A stretch of 64,000 nucleotides of DNA. Origin: Bacteroidota bacterium (GTDB lineage: Bacteria > Bacteroidota > Bacteroidia > Chitinophagales > Chitinophagaceae). Below the pieces are notes generated by a model, which worked only from the letters and a program-made list of their open reading frames with translations, did no database searches and was not told where the DNA came from. Every line of letters begins with the position of its first letter. Position 1 is the stretch's first letter. This document shows positions 55,223-64,000 of the stretch, in pieces. The stretch spans positions 930,001 to 994,000 of the forward strand of contig JADJJH010000002.1 in NCBI GenBank assembly GCA_016706595.1, written 5' to 3'. A program made the translations under genes and the position numbers.

Positions 55223-56275
55223 ATGGCAATTACAGATTTTGATACCAATTCGATTGGACTTGCAAGCAATAATATTTTTGGCTTGCCAAGTACCGAAGAC
55301 AATGCAAAACTTATATTACTTCCGATCCCGTGGGAGGTTACCGTATCTTACAGAAATGGTACAGCCAAGGGGCCGGAAAAAATAAAAGAATCATCCTATC
55401 AAATTGATCTTTGTGATGTGGATGCCATGAATTTTTGGAGCGAAGGGTATTTTATGCCTGAACTGGATAGAGAAATTATTAAGAAAAATGATTTTTTGCG
55501 TCATTGCGCTGAACTGATAATTTCTAATTTAAGTGAAGGTGGTGCTACTTGTGATAATGCCCAATTGCAAAAAAAACTCGAACAAATTAATTTAGGCTGC
55601 ATCGATTTAAACGAATGGATTTTTCGACGTGCTAGCGAATTATATGCTAAAGGTAAGTATGTAGCTTTAGTAGGTGGCGATCACAGTACCCCATTAGGTT
55701 TGATGAAAGCGGCCGGTAAGCATTTTGGTGAATTTGGTATTTTGCAAATTGATGCACATGCCGATTTGAGAAATGCTTACGAAGGATTTACCTATTCCCA
55801 TGCTTCGATAATGTTTAATGTGTTGAAGGAAGTGCCTGAAATGTCGAAACTTGTTCAAGTTGGAATTCGTGATTTTTGTGATGAAGAGTACGAACTTATT
55901 CAAAGCAACCCGCGTATTAAAACTTTCTTTGATCACGATATCAAAGAAAGAGAATATGAAGGCGAAACTTGGAAACAAATTTGCGATGACATTATATCCC
56001 AATTACCCCAGCAAGTTTATATCAGTTTTGACATTGATGGTCTTGATCCAAAATTATGCAGCAATACCGGCACTCCGGTACAAGGTGGATTTGAAGCTGA
56101 ACAAATTCAGTATCTTTTTCGAAAGGTAGTTGATAGCGGTCGACGTATCATTGCCTTTGATTTGAATGAAGTAAGTTGTGGCGAAGATTCACAAGACGCC
56201 ATAGATGCCAATGTCGGAGCACGTATTTTATATCGTATGTGCAACATGTTTATGAAATCAAATGCAAATGCCTGA
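55223..56275 (+). CDS. Arginase/agmatinase-family ureohydrolase
   Basis: A 350-residue cytosolic enzyme of the arginase superfamily, with two-manganese motifs: GGDHST (about 152-157), DAHADLR (about 176-182) and SFDIDGLDP (about 268-276). Such enzymes hydrolyse guanidino or formimino groups (arginine, agmatine or formiminoglutamate). The N-terminus (ILLPIPWEVTVSYRNGTAKGP) is of the Bacteroidetes type often labelled agmatinase or formimidoylglutamase. No hut or polyamine genes are nearby, so the substrate is open. It starts 101 nt after maf and its end overlaps the next gene by 14 nt. Confidence 0.87.
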   Translation: MAITDFDTNSIGLASNNIFGLPSTEDNAKLILLPIPWEVTVSYRNGTAKGPEKIKESSYQIDLCDVDAMNFWSEGYFMPELDREIIKKNDFLRHCAELIISNLSEGGATCDNAQLQKKLEQINLGCIDLNEWIFRRASELYAKGKYVALVGGDHSTPLGLMKAAGKHFGEFGILQIDAHADLRNAYEGFTYSHASIMFNVLKEVPEMSKLVQVGIRDFCDEEYELIQSNPRIKTFFDHDIKEREYEGETWKQICDDIISQLPQQVYISFDIDGLDPKLCSNTGTPVQGGFEAEQIQYLFRKVVDSGRRIIAFDLNEVSCGEDSQDAIDANVGARILYRMCNMFMKSNANA

Positions 56276-56873
56276 GGTATTTACTTTTATCATTCAAAAT
56301 AGTAAGCAAGCTAAATATTATAAACAGGGTAGGGCAATGCATATCATGGCAGGTATTGTATTATTTTGCTATGCTCTTCCATATGTAATCAATATTCAAA
56401 AAGAATGGATGATGCCTGTGGCAATTCTTTTGCCTGTGATCACTATTTTAATGGTTTCACTTTTTAAGCCTATTCTCATTCGAGATGTCGGCAATAATCG
56501 TGTTTTTCGTATTCTTGAAGCAGGGTTTTTGATGATGGGAAGTATGCATTATCTTCAAATAGATCAAATATTTCCGGCTATACTTTTTTCCTTAGTATCT
56601 TTTATCATGTTATTGTTATTAAAATTAGAAAGCCGAATTTTTCAGATTCAATATGTTTATATCCATGAAAAAGGTATTGAAATTGATATGCCTCTCTCTA
56701 CTAAATCTCTGGCTTGGATGCAAATTGACAAGCTAATATTAAAGCATGATTATTTATCTCTGATAGTATTGAACCAATCATCATTACAGATACAAGTTAA
56801 ACACAAAATGTCTGAAGTTGAAGTTATGGCTTTCGAAAATTATGTACAGCGCAAATTGAATAACAAAGTTTAG
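56262..56873 (+). CDS. Hypothetical membrane protein
   Basis: A 203-residue protein I do not recognise. Four hydrophobic helices (about 30-50, 55-72, 85-105, 108-125) are followed by a soluble C-terminal part of about 75 residues with alternating strands (YVYIHEKGIEIDMP, KLILKHDYLSLIVL, LQIQVKHKM) and a final helix, resembling a PH-like or YcxB-like fold. It overlaps the ureohydrolase gene by 14 nt, so it is translationally coupled to it, and converges on the SprB protein gene. Confidence 0.65.
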   Translation: MQMPEVFTFIIQNSKQAKYYKQGRAMHIMAGIVLFCYALPYVINIQKEWMMPVAILLPVITILMVSLFKPILIRDVGNNRVFRILEAGFLMMGSMHYLQIDQIFPAILFSLVSFIMLLLLKLESRIFQIQYVYIHEKGIEIDMPLSTKSLAWMQIDKLILKHDYLSLIVLNQSSLQIQVKHKMSEVEVMAFENYVQRKLNNKV

Positions 56874-56902
56874 ATATAAAAGCCATTTGAGCAATCACTT
56901 TT

Positions 56903-59900
56903 TTAACGTATCAAAGTAACATCTCCTTTTAGCATAATCGTTTCATTTTTCATATGGCACTTGTACCGTAAGATGTAGAAGTAAGTACCCACATCACTTT
57001 CTGTTCCATTTTGTTTGCCATCCCATCCATCTGAATCAACAACAGTTGAGAATAGCATATTGCCCCATCGGTTATAAATTTCAAAGGATACCAAGGTAAT
57101 TTCTCCGAATATGATTGCCTTAAAAATATCATTCTTGCCATCTTGATTTGGTGAAAATGCATTGGGTAAACTAACTAAACAACAGGGGTCATATTCAACT
57201 TCAAAATGTGCAGTATCGATGCAACCTAAATTGTCGGTAACCATTGCCGTATGTTCGCCAAAAAGTAAATTGTTAGCGTGAGAAGTAAAATTACCGGGTG
57301 CACCCGACCAATTATATTTAAATGGTGCTTCGCCTCCTATTACAACTGCGTCTGCTTGTCCATCATCACCTAAGCCTGAACATATGGCAGGTATCGAAAC
57401 AATGTCTAAATCTAATGAATCCCCTTCAACTAGTGGTACCAAAGTATCAGCATAACAGCCTCTGCTATCGGTCACTTGTATTAAATAAAGTCCATTGGTA
57501 ATACCACTCATATAGCTTACGGTATCGATATAGATCGAGTCGAACGTGTAATAGTATGGGGGGTAAGTATTGATTGTATGCCAATCAATTGCTCCATCCC
57601 GATCTCCTTTACATAAGATTTCTTCGATACTATCAATGATAATATAAGGTCTAAGGTCTGAAGGTTTTACCACAAATTTCCCAGTCGATATGCATCCCAT
57701 TGAATCTTTTACTTCAATGATATAATTGCCCGGGTTTAGATTATCATACAAAGTGTCTAGGGCCACCATTGTGCCGTTGAAATAATAGGCGATGGGTTCA
57801 ATGCCATAATTCGAACTCACAATAATTTCACCATCATTTACACCAAAGCAACTCACATCTTTTATACTGATTAATTCTAATTGTGCCGAAGTATCAGGCT
57901 CAAGTACGATTGCTATGGTATCTTCTAAACATCCTTTGAAATCTTTTACTAAAACCAAATAGGTACCTGCGAATAGTCCAGTAAAGTTAGGTGATGTTTG
58001 GAATGAACTGCCATTAATTGAGTAGGCATACGGTGAAGTGCCTCCAAATGCTGTGGCCGTAATGCTTCCGATACTATCGCCACGACAAACATTATGAGTA
58101 ATATTTAGGATAGATGCCATCAATGGAGTTGCAGGCTCGTTTACTGTAATGATAGTATCTGCTTCACAGCCATAAATATCAGTTGCAATAATTGTATATG
58201 AACCTGTTGCTAAATTCCCAAACATGCTAGATGCGCCTGTTGATACAGAATTGATACTAAATTGGTACGGACTAAATCCGCCCGTTACACCTAATGAGAT
58301 GGTTCCATCATTTCCATATTTGCAATTCACATCGGTGATGACCACATTCGAAAAATTCATGTAATTGGATGATGGGAGATTAATAACTGTATCATGAATG
58401 CATCCAGTGATATCTTTTACATAAACTGTATAAATCCCTTGAAATAAATTTTGAAAGGTATTGTTGGTTGTATAAAGCGAAGTATTTATTTTATATAAAT
58501 AAGGTGGTTGTCCGCCCGCTGCATTAATGCTGATACTTCCATCAGTAGCATTGCTGCAATAGGGATTTATTAGGTTGATTGAGGCAAAGTATAAAGGGCT
58601 AGGTGATGATAATAACACTGTAGTATCTATCAAACACAAAAGACTATCTTTAATATGCATGGTATAAGTGCCAGCTGCAAGATTTGTAAAAAGATTATTG
58701 TTGCTATAAGAACCTGTATTTATCGAAAATTGCAATGATCCTAAACCACCTATTGCATTAACTTGAACCGAACCATCTGCCGAGCCGAAACATAATGGCA
58801 TTGAAACTAATACATTATTAATTTGAATAGGAGGGGCACTTTCGATAATAATATTACTATCAATGTAACAACCAGCTTGATCTTGTACATGTAACCAATG
58901 TGTGCCTGCAGGTAAGTTTGTAAAATTGGCTGTGCTTTGAGGCGCGCCTCCATTTAAGCTATAACTAATGGGTGGCGCAATACTTGTAGCTGTTGCGTTT
59001 ATAAATCCCGTAGTGCTGCCAGGACACAGTACAGGGGTATGATTCACACTGTTTAATGAAATCAATGGATTTTGAACAACGGAAATAATCGTATCATTTT
59101 CGCAGTTATTGGCATCCTTAACATAAAAAGTATACAAGCCAATCGGTAAATTGGTAAAAGTATTGGTAGCCGAGTAAGCACTTGAGCCAATAGCATAATT
59201 GTATGGCGAAATTCCACCACCACCCGAAATTGTAATTTGACCAACACTTCCTAAACAGCCAGGTTGCGTAATATTAATATTTGAGAAGCCAAGTAATGCC
59301 GGCTGTGTAATTTGAATGATACTATCTTTCGTACAATTGTTTGCATCGATAACTGTTAGCGTATGCCAGCCGCCAAAGAGATTCGAGAAGTTGCCTAGCG
59401 TATTTATGGCTCCTCCATCTAATTGAAATTGATAAGGCGAAACACCACCACTTCCAACACAAGTAACAGAAGCATTTTGTTCACCAAAACACATAGGAGA
59501 TATAATTTGTATTGATGAAAATCCAACTTGCAAAGGCTCGCCAAGCATAATAACGCTATCTTTAAAACAACCACTATTATCCTTGGCATGAAGGGTATAG
59601 CTCGCTGATGATAGACCGGTAAAATTATTATTTGTACTAAACGCGCTACCATTCAAGGCAAATTGGTAAGGGGCGAGTCCGCCTATTGCACCAAAACTAA
59701 TACTACCATTTAGGTCACCAAAGCAAAGAGGTTGAATGAGATCAATATCAATAATGGTAAAATTACCACCACTATTAATTACAAATGAAGTGTCGGCCCC
59801 ACATCCGCTCGAGTCTGTAACATGCAAGGCATAATTACCTGGACCTAAGCCGGTATAACTGGGTGAGCTTTGCAAAGTGCCACCATTTAATGAATACAGA

Positions 59901-62900
59901 AATGGTGGAGTGCCATTTAATGGTGTTACTGAGATGCTACCCGTAGCAGCACCCGTGCATGATGCATTTGACACAAAGGTACTTGTGATATCTATGGCTG
60001 GGGGATCGATTAAATAAATAATCGTATCGTGTAAACAACCATTTGCATCTTGTAATTGTATAGTATAAGTGCCTGCGATGAGTACAGGCCAATTTGAAAC
60101 AGGCGTAAAACTTCCGCTATTGAGCGAAAAATTATATGGAGGCAAGCCACCAATGCCTTGCAAACTGATACTTCCATATCCTCCACTACAAGGCGGATGA
60201 ACAACAATTGGATTGCTAAAATACAATGGAGGGTTGCCTGCTATGGTTACAACAGAGTCAACATGACAACCATTTACATCATAGGCACTTATTGTATATG
60301 TTCCGGGTGGAAGATTATTATAATTTCCAGGGAAAATTGTGGTTGCACCATTTAATGAATAGGTAATTGGTGGTGCAGTGCCGTTACCAGAAATGGAAAT
60401 ACTTCCGGTTGGTGGAATTGCACAAGGCGAATTACTTGTGTTTACTGAAGTAATTGATAAGCTTGATGAATTTGAAATAAACGTAACCGTAGTTGCCGTA
60501 CAGCCGCTTGCATCCATTGCGGTAACTGTATACAATCCGCCACTTACGCCTGTGAAAATGCCTGATGCTTGATAGGGACCACCATTCAAACTAAACTGAT
60601 AAGAAGGATTTCCGCCAATCACTACAGCAACAATATTTGCCAAGGGGGTTCCGCCACAACCTACATTTGTATGGTCGAAAAAATCAAAAACTAAGGTATT
60701 GAATGAGGTAATGTTAGCTACTGATGAAACTGTACATCCATTGGCGTCTTTTGCTAACACTGTATATGTTCCGCCCGATAAATTTGAAAACACTGGGGAT
60801 GCTCCAAAGCTTCCTCCATTGATTGAATAGGTGAGTGGTGCAGTACCTCCTGAAGCAAATGCTGTTACAATTCCACTATTTGGAAAACTACAACTTGCAT
60901 TTATAATTTGTAGGCTATCAAAGCTTGGTAAAGGGATGCCAGGGATTGAAATAATGGTATCATGGCTGCAGCCATTATTATCTTGAAGGTGTATAGTATA
61001 GGTTCCAGGTACTAATGAAGTAAATGTGTTTGTGGAACCATAGGATCCGGTATTTATTGCAAATTGGTAGGGAAGTGCCCCCCCCAATCCATTGGTTGTG
61101 ATACTGCCTTGGATTACACAAGTTGGTATAGTAACACTTGTATTAGTGAAAAATAAATTAACCGGTGAACTTAATGTTGTGGTGGAGGTAGCAGTGCACC
61201 CTCCAGCATCCTTCATGGTAATGGTATAAGTACCTGAAGCTAATAAACTAAATGTATTTGAGGTTGTAAACGTGGTTCCATTCATTGAATAGGAATACGG
61301 GGTTACACCTCCACTTCCAATAACATTTATACTACCTGTGTTACCGGAACAAGTTGGTTGAATTACATTAAGTGAATTGATTACAACAGCACTAATTTGT
61401 GAAATAGTGATTGTCGTATCCTTGGTACAATTGTTTGCATCTTTGATATGTAACACATACATGCCTGACGCAAGATTGCTGAAGTTAGGTGTTAATTGGT
61501 AAGGGCCTGCATTTAATGAAAAATTCAGAGGTAGAACACCACCAAATGCGTTTACCGTAATTGATCCATTGTTTACATTACAAGATGCATTTGTGATGGA
61601 ACTTGAAGCTATGCTGATTTGCCCTGGTGAAGAAATAAATATTAGTGTATCCTTGATACAACCTATCGCATCTTTAGCATGTATAATATAATTTCCAGGA
61701 GCCAAGTTGGTAAATGAATTAGAAGCAGAATAAGCGGAGGTATTAATTGCGTATTGAATGGGTGGGGTGCCACCGCTTGCTGAAACCACTACCGAGCCGG
61801 TATTATATCCATAACATATGAGATCGCTTACAACTACTGAATTAAACAAAATGTCAGGTCCTTGCATCAAGTTTACAATCGTATCATCAGTACAACCATT
61901 ATTGTCTTTGATTGTAATGGTATAATTGCCAGCATATAAACCGGTGAAATTATTATTGGTTGTAAAACTGCCTGCATTGAGTTTGTAGGTGAAAGGCGGG
62001 TTGCCACCAATATTTGAAACATTAATTACACCACTTGGCGTGCCAGCGCATCCAAATTGTGTTGAAATAGCTGCTTGCACTGCCGGTAGTATGACAAATG
62101 AAATTGAATTACCTACTGCCATTGGGTTTCCACAATTGTCAATCAAAGTATTGCCATCGGTTCCTGTAGCTATTGATATGACGTAGTTTCCCGGAGTTAA
62201 TGGCGCAGAAAAGTCTAAGGTGAATAAATTTGCAAAACTGCCACCGGCTGAACATACTGAACTATTTGCCGAAATGATACTTGCTGTTGACGGACTTAAT
62301 ACAAAATCGCTTCCATCATTAGCAAATGAACTGCAAACAACATTTTCACTTAGAAGAATGTTTATGTTACTTGGACCAGTGCAAGACGCAGTTATACTGT
62401 CGCTTTTAATTATCGGCGCAACATTATCTAGAATCTGGCAAGTTGATCCAGTAAAATCAATAGTATAACCAGCTGTACTGGCCGAGGCATTATTAATAAG
62501 AATGGTATAGGTTTGTCCAGCTATTGCATTTATTGCACTACTAAATGACCCTCCTCCAGCACCTATTGACGCCGTGGATGAAGTAGTTGAAAGTCCTGTT
62601 AAACCACCTGGTGTTGAATTGGCAAAAGAAGCGTAGTTGCATCGAATGGGTACTAATCCAGAAGAAATGGCATCACATGATTTATCAGTTAAGTCCCAAA
62701 CGGCAAAGTCATAATCACTAGGCGATAAGGGGGTAATCGTAAAAATTAAAGTTCCGGTTGTAGCCGCATTGATTATATACCAAACCGAATTATTTTCCCC
62801 TGTTGTTAAACATCCTTGATTTGTTGCGTTAAGCTCATTGATTACTCCAGGGCCTGTAAATGAACTATTTTGAGTGTATACATTCTGGCAAATTGGGATT

Positions 62901-62986
62901 GCTCCCATACAATTTTGAACAGGGCTCTGGGCTTTAGTATTCGTAAAAAGACTAAGAAACAATAATATGCTGCTAAGTTTTTTCAT
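56903..62986 (-). CDS. Giant SprB-repeat protein with T9SS type B sorting domain
   Basis: A 2027-residue surface or secreted protein. ATG 62986 is chosen because it begins a signal peptide (MKKLSSILLFLSLFTNTKAQ); the 53 residues added by an upstream TTG are unlikely. An N-terminal domain (QNCMGAIPICQNVYTQ, about 24-200) common to gliding-associated proteins and an Ig-like region (about 205-300) precede some 22 SprB repeats of 72-77 residues (typical unit: C.G..GSI....GG..PY.YSLN...NL..GTYT....D.NGC..D). The C-terminus (FSPNQDGKNDIF, IYNRWGNMLFS, GTYFYILRY) is the T9SS type B sorting domain. SprB is a gliding adhesin, so a role in adhesion or motility is inferred. It has a partial paralogue next door. 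Confidence 0.92.
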   Translation of the reverse strand: MKKLSSILLFLSLFTNTKAQSPVQNCMGAIPICQNVYTQNSSFTGPGVINELNATNQGCLTTGENNSVWYIINAATTGTLIFTITPLSPSDYDFAVWDLTDKSCDAISSGLVPIRCNYASFANSTPGGLTGLSTTSSTASIGAGGGSFSSAINAIAGQTYTILINNASASTAGYTIDFTGSTCQILDNVAPIIKSDSITASCTGPSNINILLSENVVCSSFANDGSDFVLSPSTASIISANSSVCSAGGSFANLFTLDFSAPLTPGNYVISIATGTDGNTLIDNCGNPMAVGNSISFVILPAVQAAISTQFGCAGTPSGVINVSNIGGNPPFTYKLNAGSFTTNNNFTGLYAGNYTITIKDNNGCTDDTIVNLMQGPDILFNSVVVSDLICYGYNTGSVVVSASGGTPPIQYAINTSAYSASNSFTNLAPGNYIIHAKDAIGCIKDTLIFISSPGQISIASSSITNASCNVNNGSITVNAFGGVLPLNFSLNAGPYQLTPNFSNLASGMYVLHIKDANNCTKDTTITISQISAVVINSLNVIQPTCSGNTGSINVIGSGGVTPYSYSMNGTTFTTSNTFSLLASGTYTITMKDAGGCTATSTTTLSSPVNLFFTNTSVTIPTCVIQGSITTNGLGGALPYQFAINTGSYGSTNTFTSLVPGTYTIHLQDNNGCSHDTIISIPGIPLPSFDSLQIINASCSFPNSGIVTAFASGGTAPLTYSINGGSFGASPVFSNLSGGTYTVLAKDANGCTVSSVANITSFNTLVFDFFDHTNVGCGGTPLANIVAVVIGGNPSYQFSLNGGPYQASGIFTGVSGGLYTVTAMDASGCTATTVTFISNSSSLSITSVNTSNSPCAIPPTGSISISGNGTAPPITYSLNGATTIFPGNYNNLPPGTYTISAYDVNGCHVDSVVTIAGNPPLYFSNPIVVHPPCSGGYGSISLQGIGGLPPYNFSLNSGSFTPVSNWPVLIAGTYTIQLQDANGCLHDTIIYLIDPPAIDITSTFVSNASCTGAATGSISVTPLNGTPPFLYSLNGGTLQSSPSYTGLGPGNYALHVTDSSGCGADTSFVINSGGNFTIIDIDLIQPLCFGDLNGSISFGAIGGLAPYQFALNGSAFSTNNNFTGLSSASYTLHAKDNSGCFKDSVIMLGEPLQVGFSSIQIISPMCFGEQNASVTCVGSGGVSPYQFQLDGGAINTLGNFSNLFGGWHTLTVIDANNCTKDSIIQITQPALLGFSNINITQPGCLGSVGQITISGGGGISPYNYAIGSSAYSATNTFTNLPIGLYTFYVKDANNCENDTIISVVQNPLISLNSVNHTPVLCPGSTTGFINATATSIAPPISYSLNGGAPQSTANFTNLPAGTHWLHVQDQAGCYIDSNIIIESAPPIQINNVLVSMPLCFGSADGSVQVNAIGGLGSLQFSINTGSYSNNNLFTNLAAGTYTMHIKDSLLCLIDTTVLLSSPSPLYFASINLINPYCSNATDGSISINAAGGQPPYLYKINTSLYTTNNTFQNLFQGIYTVYVKDITGCIHDTVINLPSSNYMNFSNVVITDVNCKYGNDGTISLGVTGGFSPYQFSINSVSTGASSMFGNLATGSYTIIATDIYGCEADTIITVNEPATPLMASILNITHNVCRGDSIGSITATAFGGTSPYAYSINGSSFQTSPNFTGLFAGTYLVLVKDFKGCLEDTIAIVLEPDTSAQLELISIKDVSCFGVNDGEIIVSSNYGIEPIAYYFNGTMVALDTLYDNLNPGNYIIEVKDSMGCISTGKFVVKPSDLRPYIIIDSIEEILCKGDRDGAIDWHTINTYPPYYYTFDSIYIDTVSYMSGITNGLYLIQVTDSRGCYADTLVPLVEGDSLDLDIVSIPAICSGLGDDGQADAVVIGGEAPFKYNWSGAPGNFTSHANNLLFGEHTAMVTDNLGCIDTAHFEVEYDPCCLVSLPNAFSPNQDGKNDIFKAIIFGEITLVSFEIYNRWGNMLFSTVVDSDGWDGKQNGTESDVGTYFYILRYKCHMKNETIMLKGDVTLIR

Positions 62987-63172
62987 GGCGGGTGATACGA
63001 AGTTACGCAACAATGTTAGTAACTCGTGAAAAAATATCGAATAAAATATTTTTTTTATTGCAAATTGATTTTTCAGTAGTAATGGAGGTGATATCATATT
63101 CGTGACTTTTCTACCTCGGAATATGTAGAAATACCCCAAGTTCAAGTCACGAAGTCAAAAATTAAGCCAAAC

Positions 63173-64000
63173 TTATCTGACAAGGGTTATGTCTCCCTTT
63201 TTTATCATGAGTTTGTTGTTGAATTGACAGTAATATGTAAGTAAATAGTAGTATGTACCTATTTCAGAATCAACATTTTGAAACTTTCCATCCCATCCGT
63301 CATCATCTTGTGTGGTATGAAAAATATTATTTCCCCAACGGTCAAAAATTTCAAAACTTTTAATTTGGATAAGCCCATAATGAATAACCCTGAATACATC
63401 ATTTTTGCCATCTCCGTTCGGTGAAAAGGCATTTGGCATACTCACTTCACAGCATGGGATGTATTCAATTACATACCGATTGGTATCGAGGCAATTTTCG
63501 GCATCTTTTATAATTAGCAAATGTTCGCCATAAGTTATTTGATGCATGGTGTCGTTACTTCCGATAAAACCTATCCATGAATATTCATAAGGTGCAAATC
63601 CTCCAGTAACAACCGCGATGGCAGAACCATCATTTCCTTCGCCTGCGCAACTTGCGGGTGTAACCAAAAACGAAGATTGTAAAGTAGTTGAAGTTTTTAT
63701 ATAAATGCTTGTATCGGCTTTGCAACCATTCAAATCTGTCATTTCAATTGTATACATGCCTGTCACCAAATTTTGCATTATGCTGAGTGTATCAACAAAT
63801 ACACCATTAAATGTATAAGCATATGGCGTTGCACCATTGGAGGCCGTCCAATCAATAGAACCCATCAAATCACCTTTGCAATGATTTTCAATAATATTTT
63901 CGATTACAATAAATGGTTGATTAGTAGGTATCGAGATATTTATAATTTGATTTGAAATACATCCATTACTATCTGTAACCTCAATAGTATAGTTGCCCGG
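63173..64000 (-). CDS. SprB-repeat protein with T9SS type B sorting domain, 5' end outside window
   Basis: The frame is open to the window edge at 64000, giving the last 275 residues. It begins in a SprB repeat (PGNYTIEVTDSNGCIS), has two more repeat units with DLNGCKADTS and GGFAPYEYSW, then CCEVSMPNAFSPNGDGKNDVFR, FEIFDRWGNNIFH and the end KKGDITLVR, the T9SS type B sorting domain. Its last 230 residues align closely by eye with the end of the protein at 56903-62986, including the CC before the sorting domain, so the two are tandem paralogues 186 nt apart. No start is in view. Confidence 0.9.
   Translation of the reverse strand, partial: PGNYTIEVTDSNGCISNQIINISIPTNQPFIVIENIIENHCKGDLMGSIDWTASNGATPYAYTFNGVFVDTLSIMQNLVTGMYTIEMTDLNGCKADTSIYIKTSTTLQSSFLVTPASCAGEGNDGSAIAVVTGGFAPYEYSWIGFIGSNDTMHQITYGEHLLIIKDAENCLDTNRYVIEYIPCCEVSMPNAFSPNGDGKNDVFRVIHYGLIQIKSFEIFDRWGNNIFHTTQDDDGWDGKFQNVDSEIGTYYYLLTYYCQFNNKLMIKKGDITLVR

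Noticed and set aside
62987..63145. An extended start for the giant SprB protein at a TTG (63145)
   Set aside because: The extra 53 residues hide the signal peptide that begins at ATG 62986; secreted proteins need it at the N-terminus.

Overview
The window is AT-rich chromosomal DNA from a Bacteroidetes bacterium, probably an environmental Chitinophagales/Flavobacteriales-like lineage. The evidence is several secreted proteins with type IX secretion (T9SS) sorting domains of both types (type A, YPNP; type B, the gliding-motility-associated C-terminal domain), SprB repeats, TonB-type barrels with carboxypeptidase-regulatory-like N-termini, DUF5686, DUF4293, a BatA-domain protein, and TAnnTTTG (-7 type) promoter words in place of sigma-70 boxes. 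No rRNA, tRNA, phage, IS element or CRISPR array was seen.

Layout. 1-9.7 kb holds mixed housekeeping and transport genes: the 5' part of an outer-membrane barrel gene cut by the window edge, cytidine deaminase, an AmpG-like MFS permease, an SbtA-like bicarbonate permease, a three-gene unit (small hypothetical, DUF6671 zinc-ribbon protein, Sua5/TsaC), a LysR regulator and a YjdF-like membrane protein. 9.8-20 kb has a PKD/T9SS type B protein, a GNAT, mfd, an MmcQ/YjbR protein and smc. 20.3-31.5 kb is a long minus-strand run: DUF5686, a TonB-type barrel, CotH kinase-like, GT2, a small membrane protein, a dihydroorotase-like protein without its metal ligands, and a BatA/vWA protein. 31.6-37 kb has an L,D-transpeptidase, a solitary nuoF, a DUF4293 protein and the ion-pumping pyrophosphatase hppA.

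37.9-51.9 kb is the most unusual part, a surface-adhesin locus. Two giant proteins share an N-terminal cohesin-like region and long arrays of a 51-residue, two-cysteine module (ACDSYTW...GC) interrupted by SprB blocks. The first (about 2,270 residues if its frameshift is repaired) ends in a duplicated dockerin-like segment and has no T9SS sorting domain. The second, and a small broken gene between them, do carry type A sorting domains. The array in the first gene contains a recent 765-nt higher-order duplication. Three apparent 1-nt frameshifts lie within 6 kb. An untranslated stretch just upstream can fold into three hairpins ending in a terminator.

52-56.9 kb is a plus-strand operon (TPR lipoprotein, rpe, UbiA prenyltransferase, maf) followed by an arginase/agmatinase-family enzyme and a small membrane protein. 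56.9-64 kb has two adjacent minus-strand SprB-repeat proteins with T9SS type B ends, the second running off the window. The surface proteins suggest a gliding or adhesive, T9SS-dependent lifestyle. All functional calls rest on motif recognition by eye, not on database searches.
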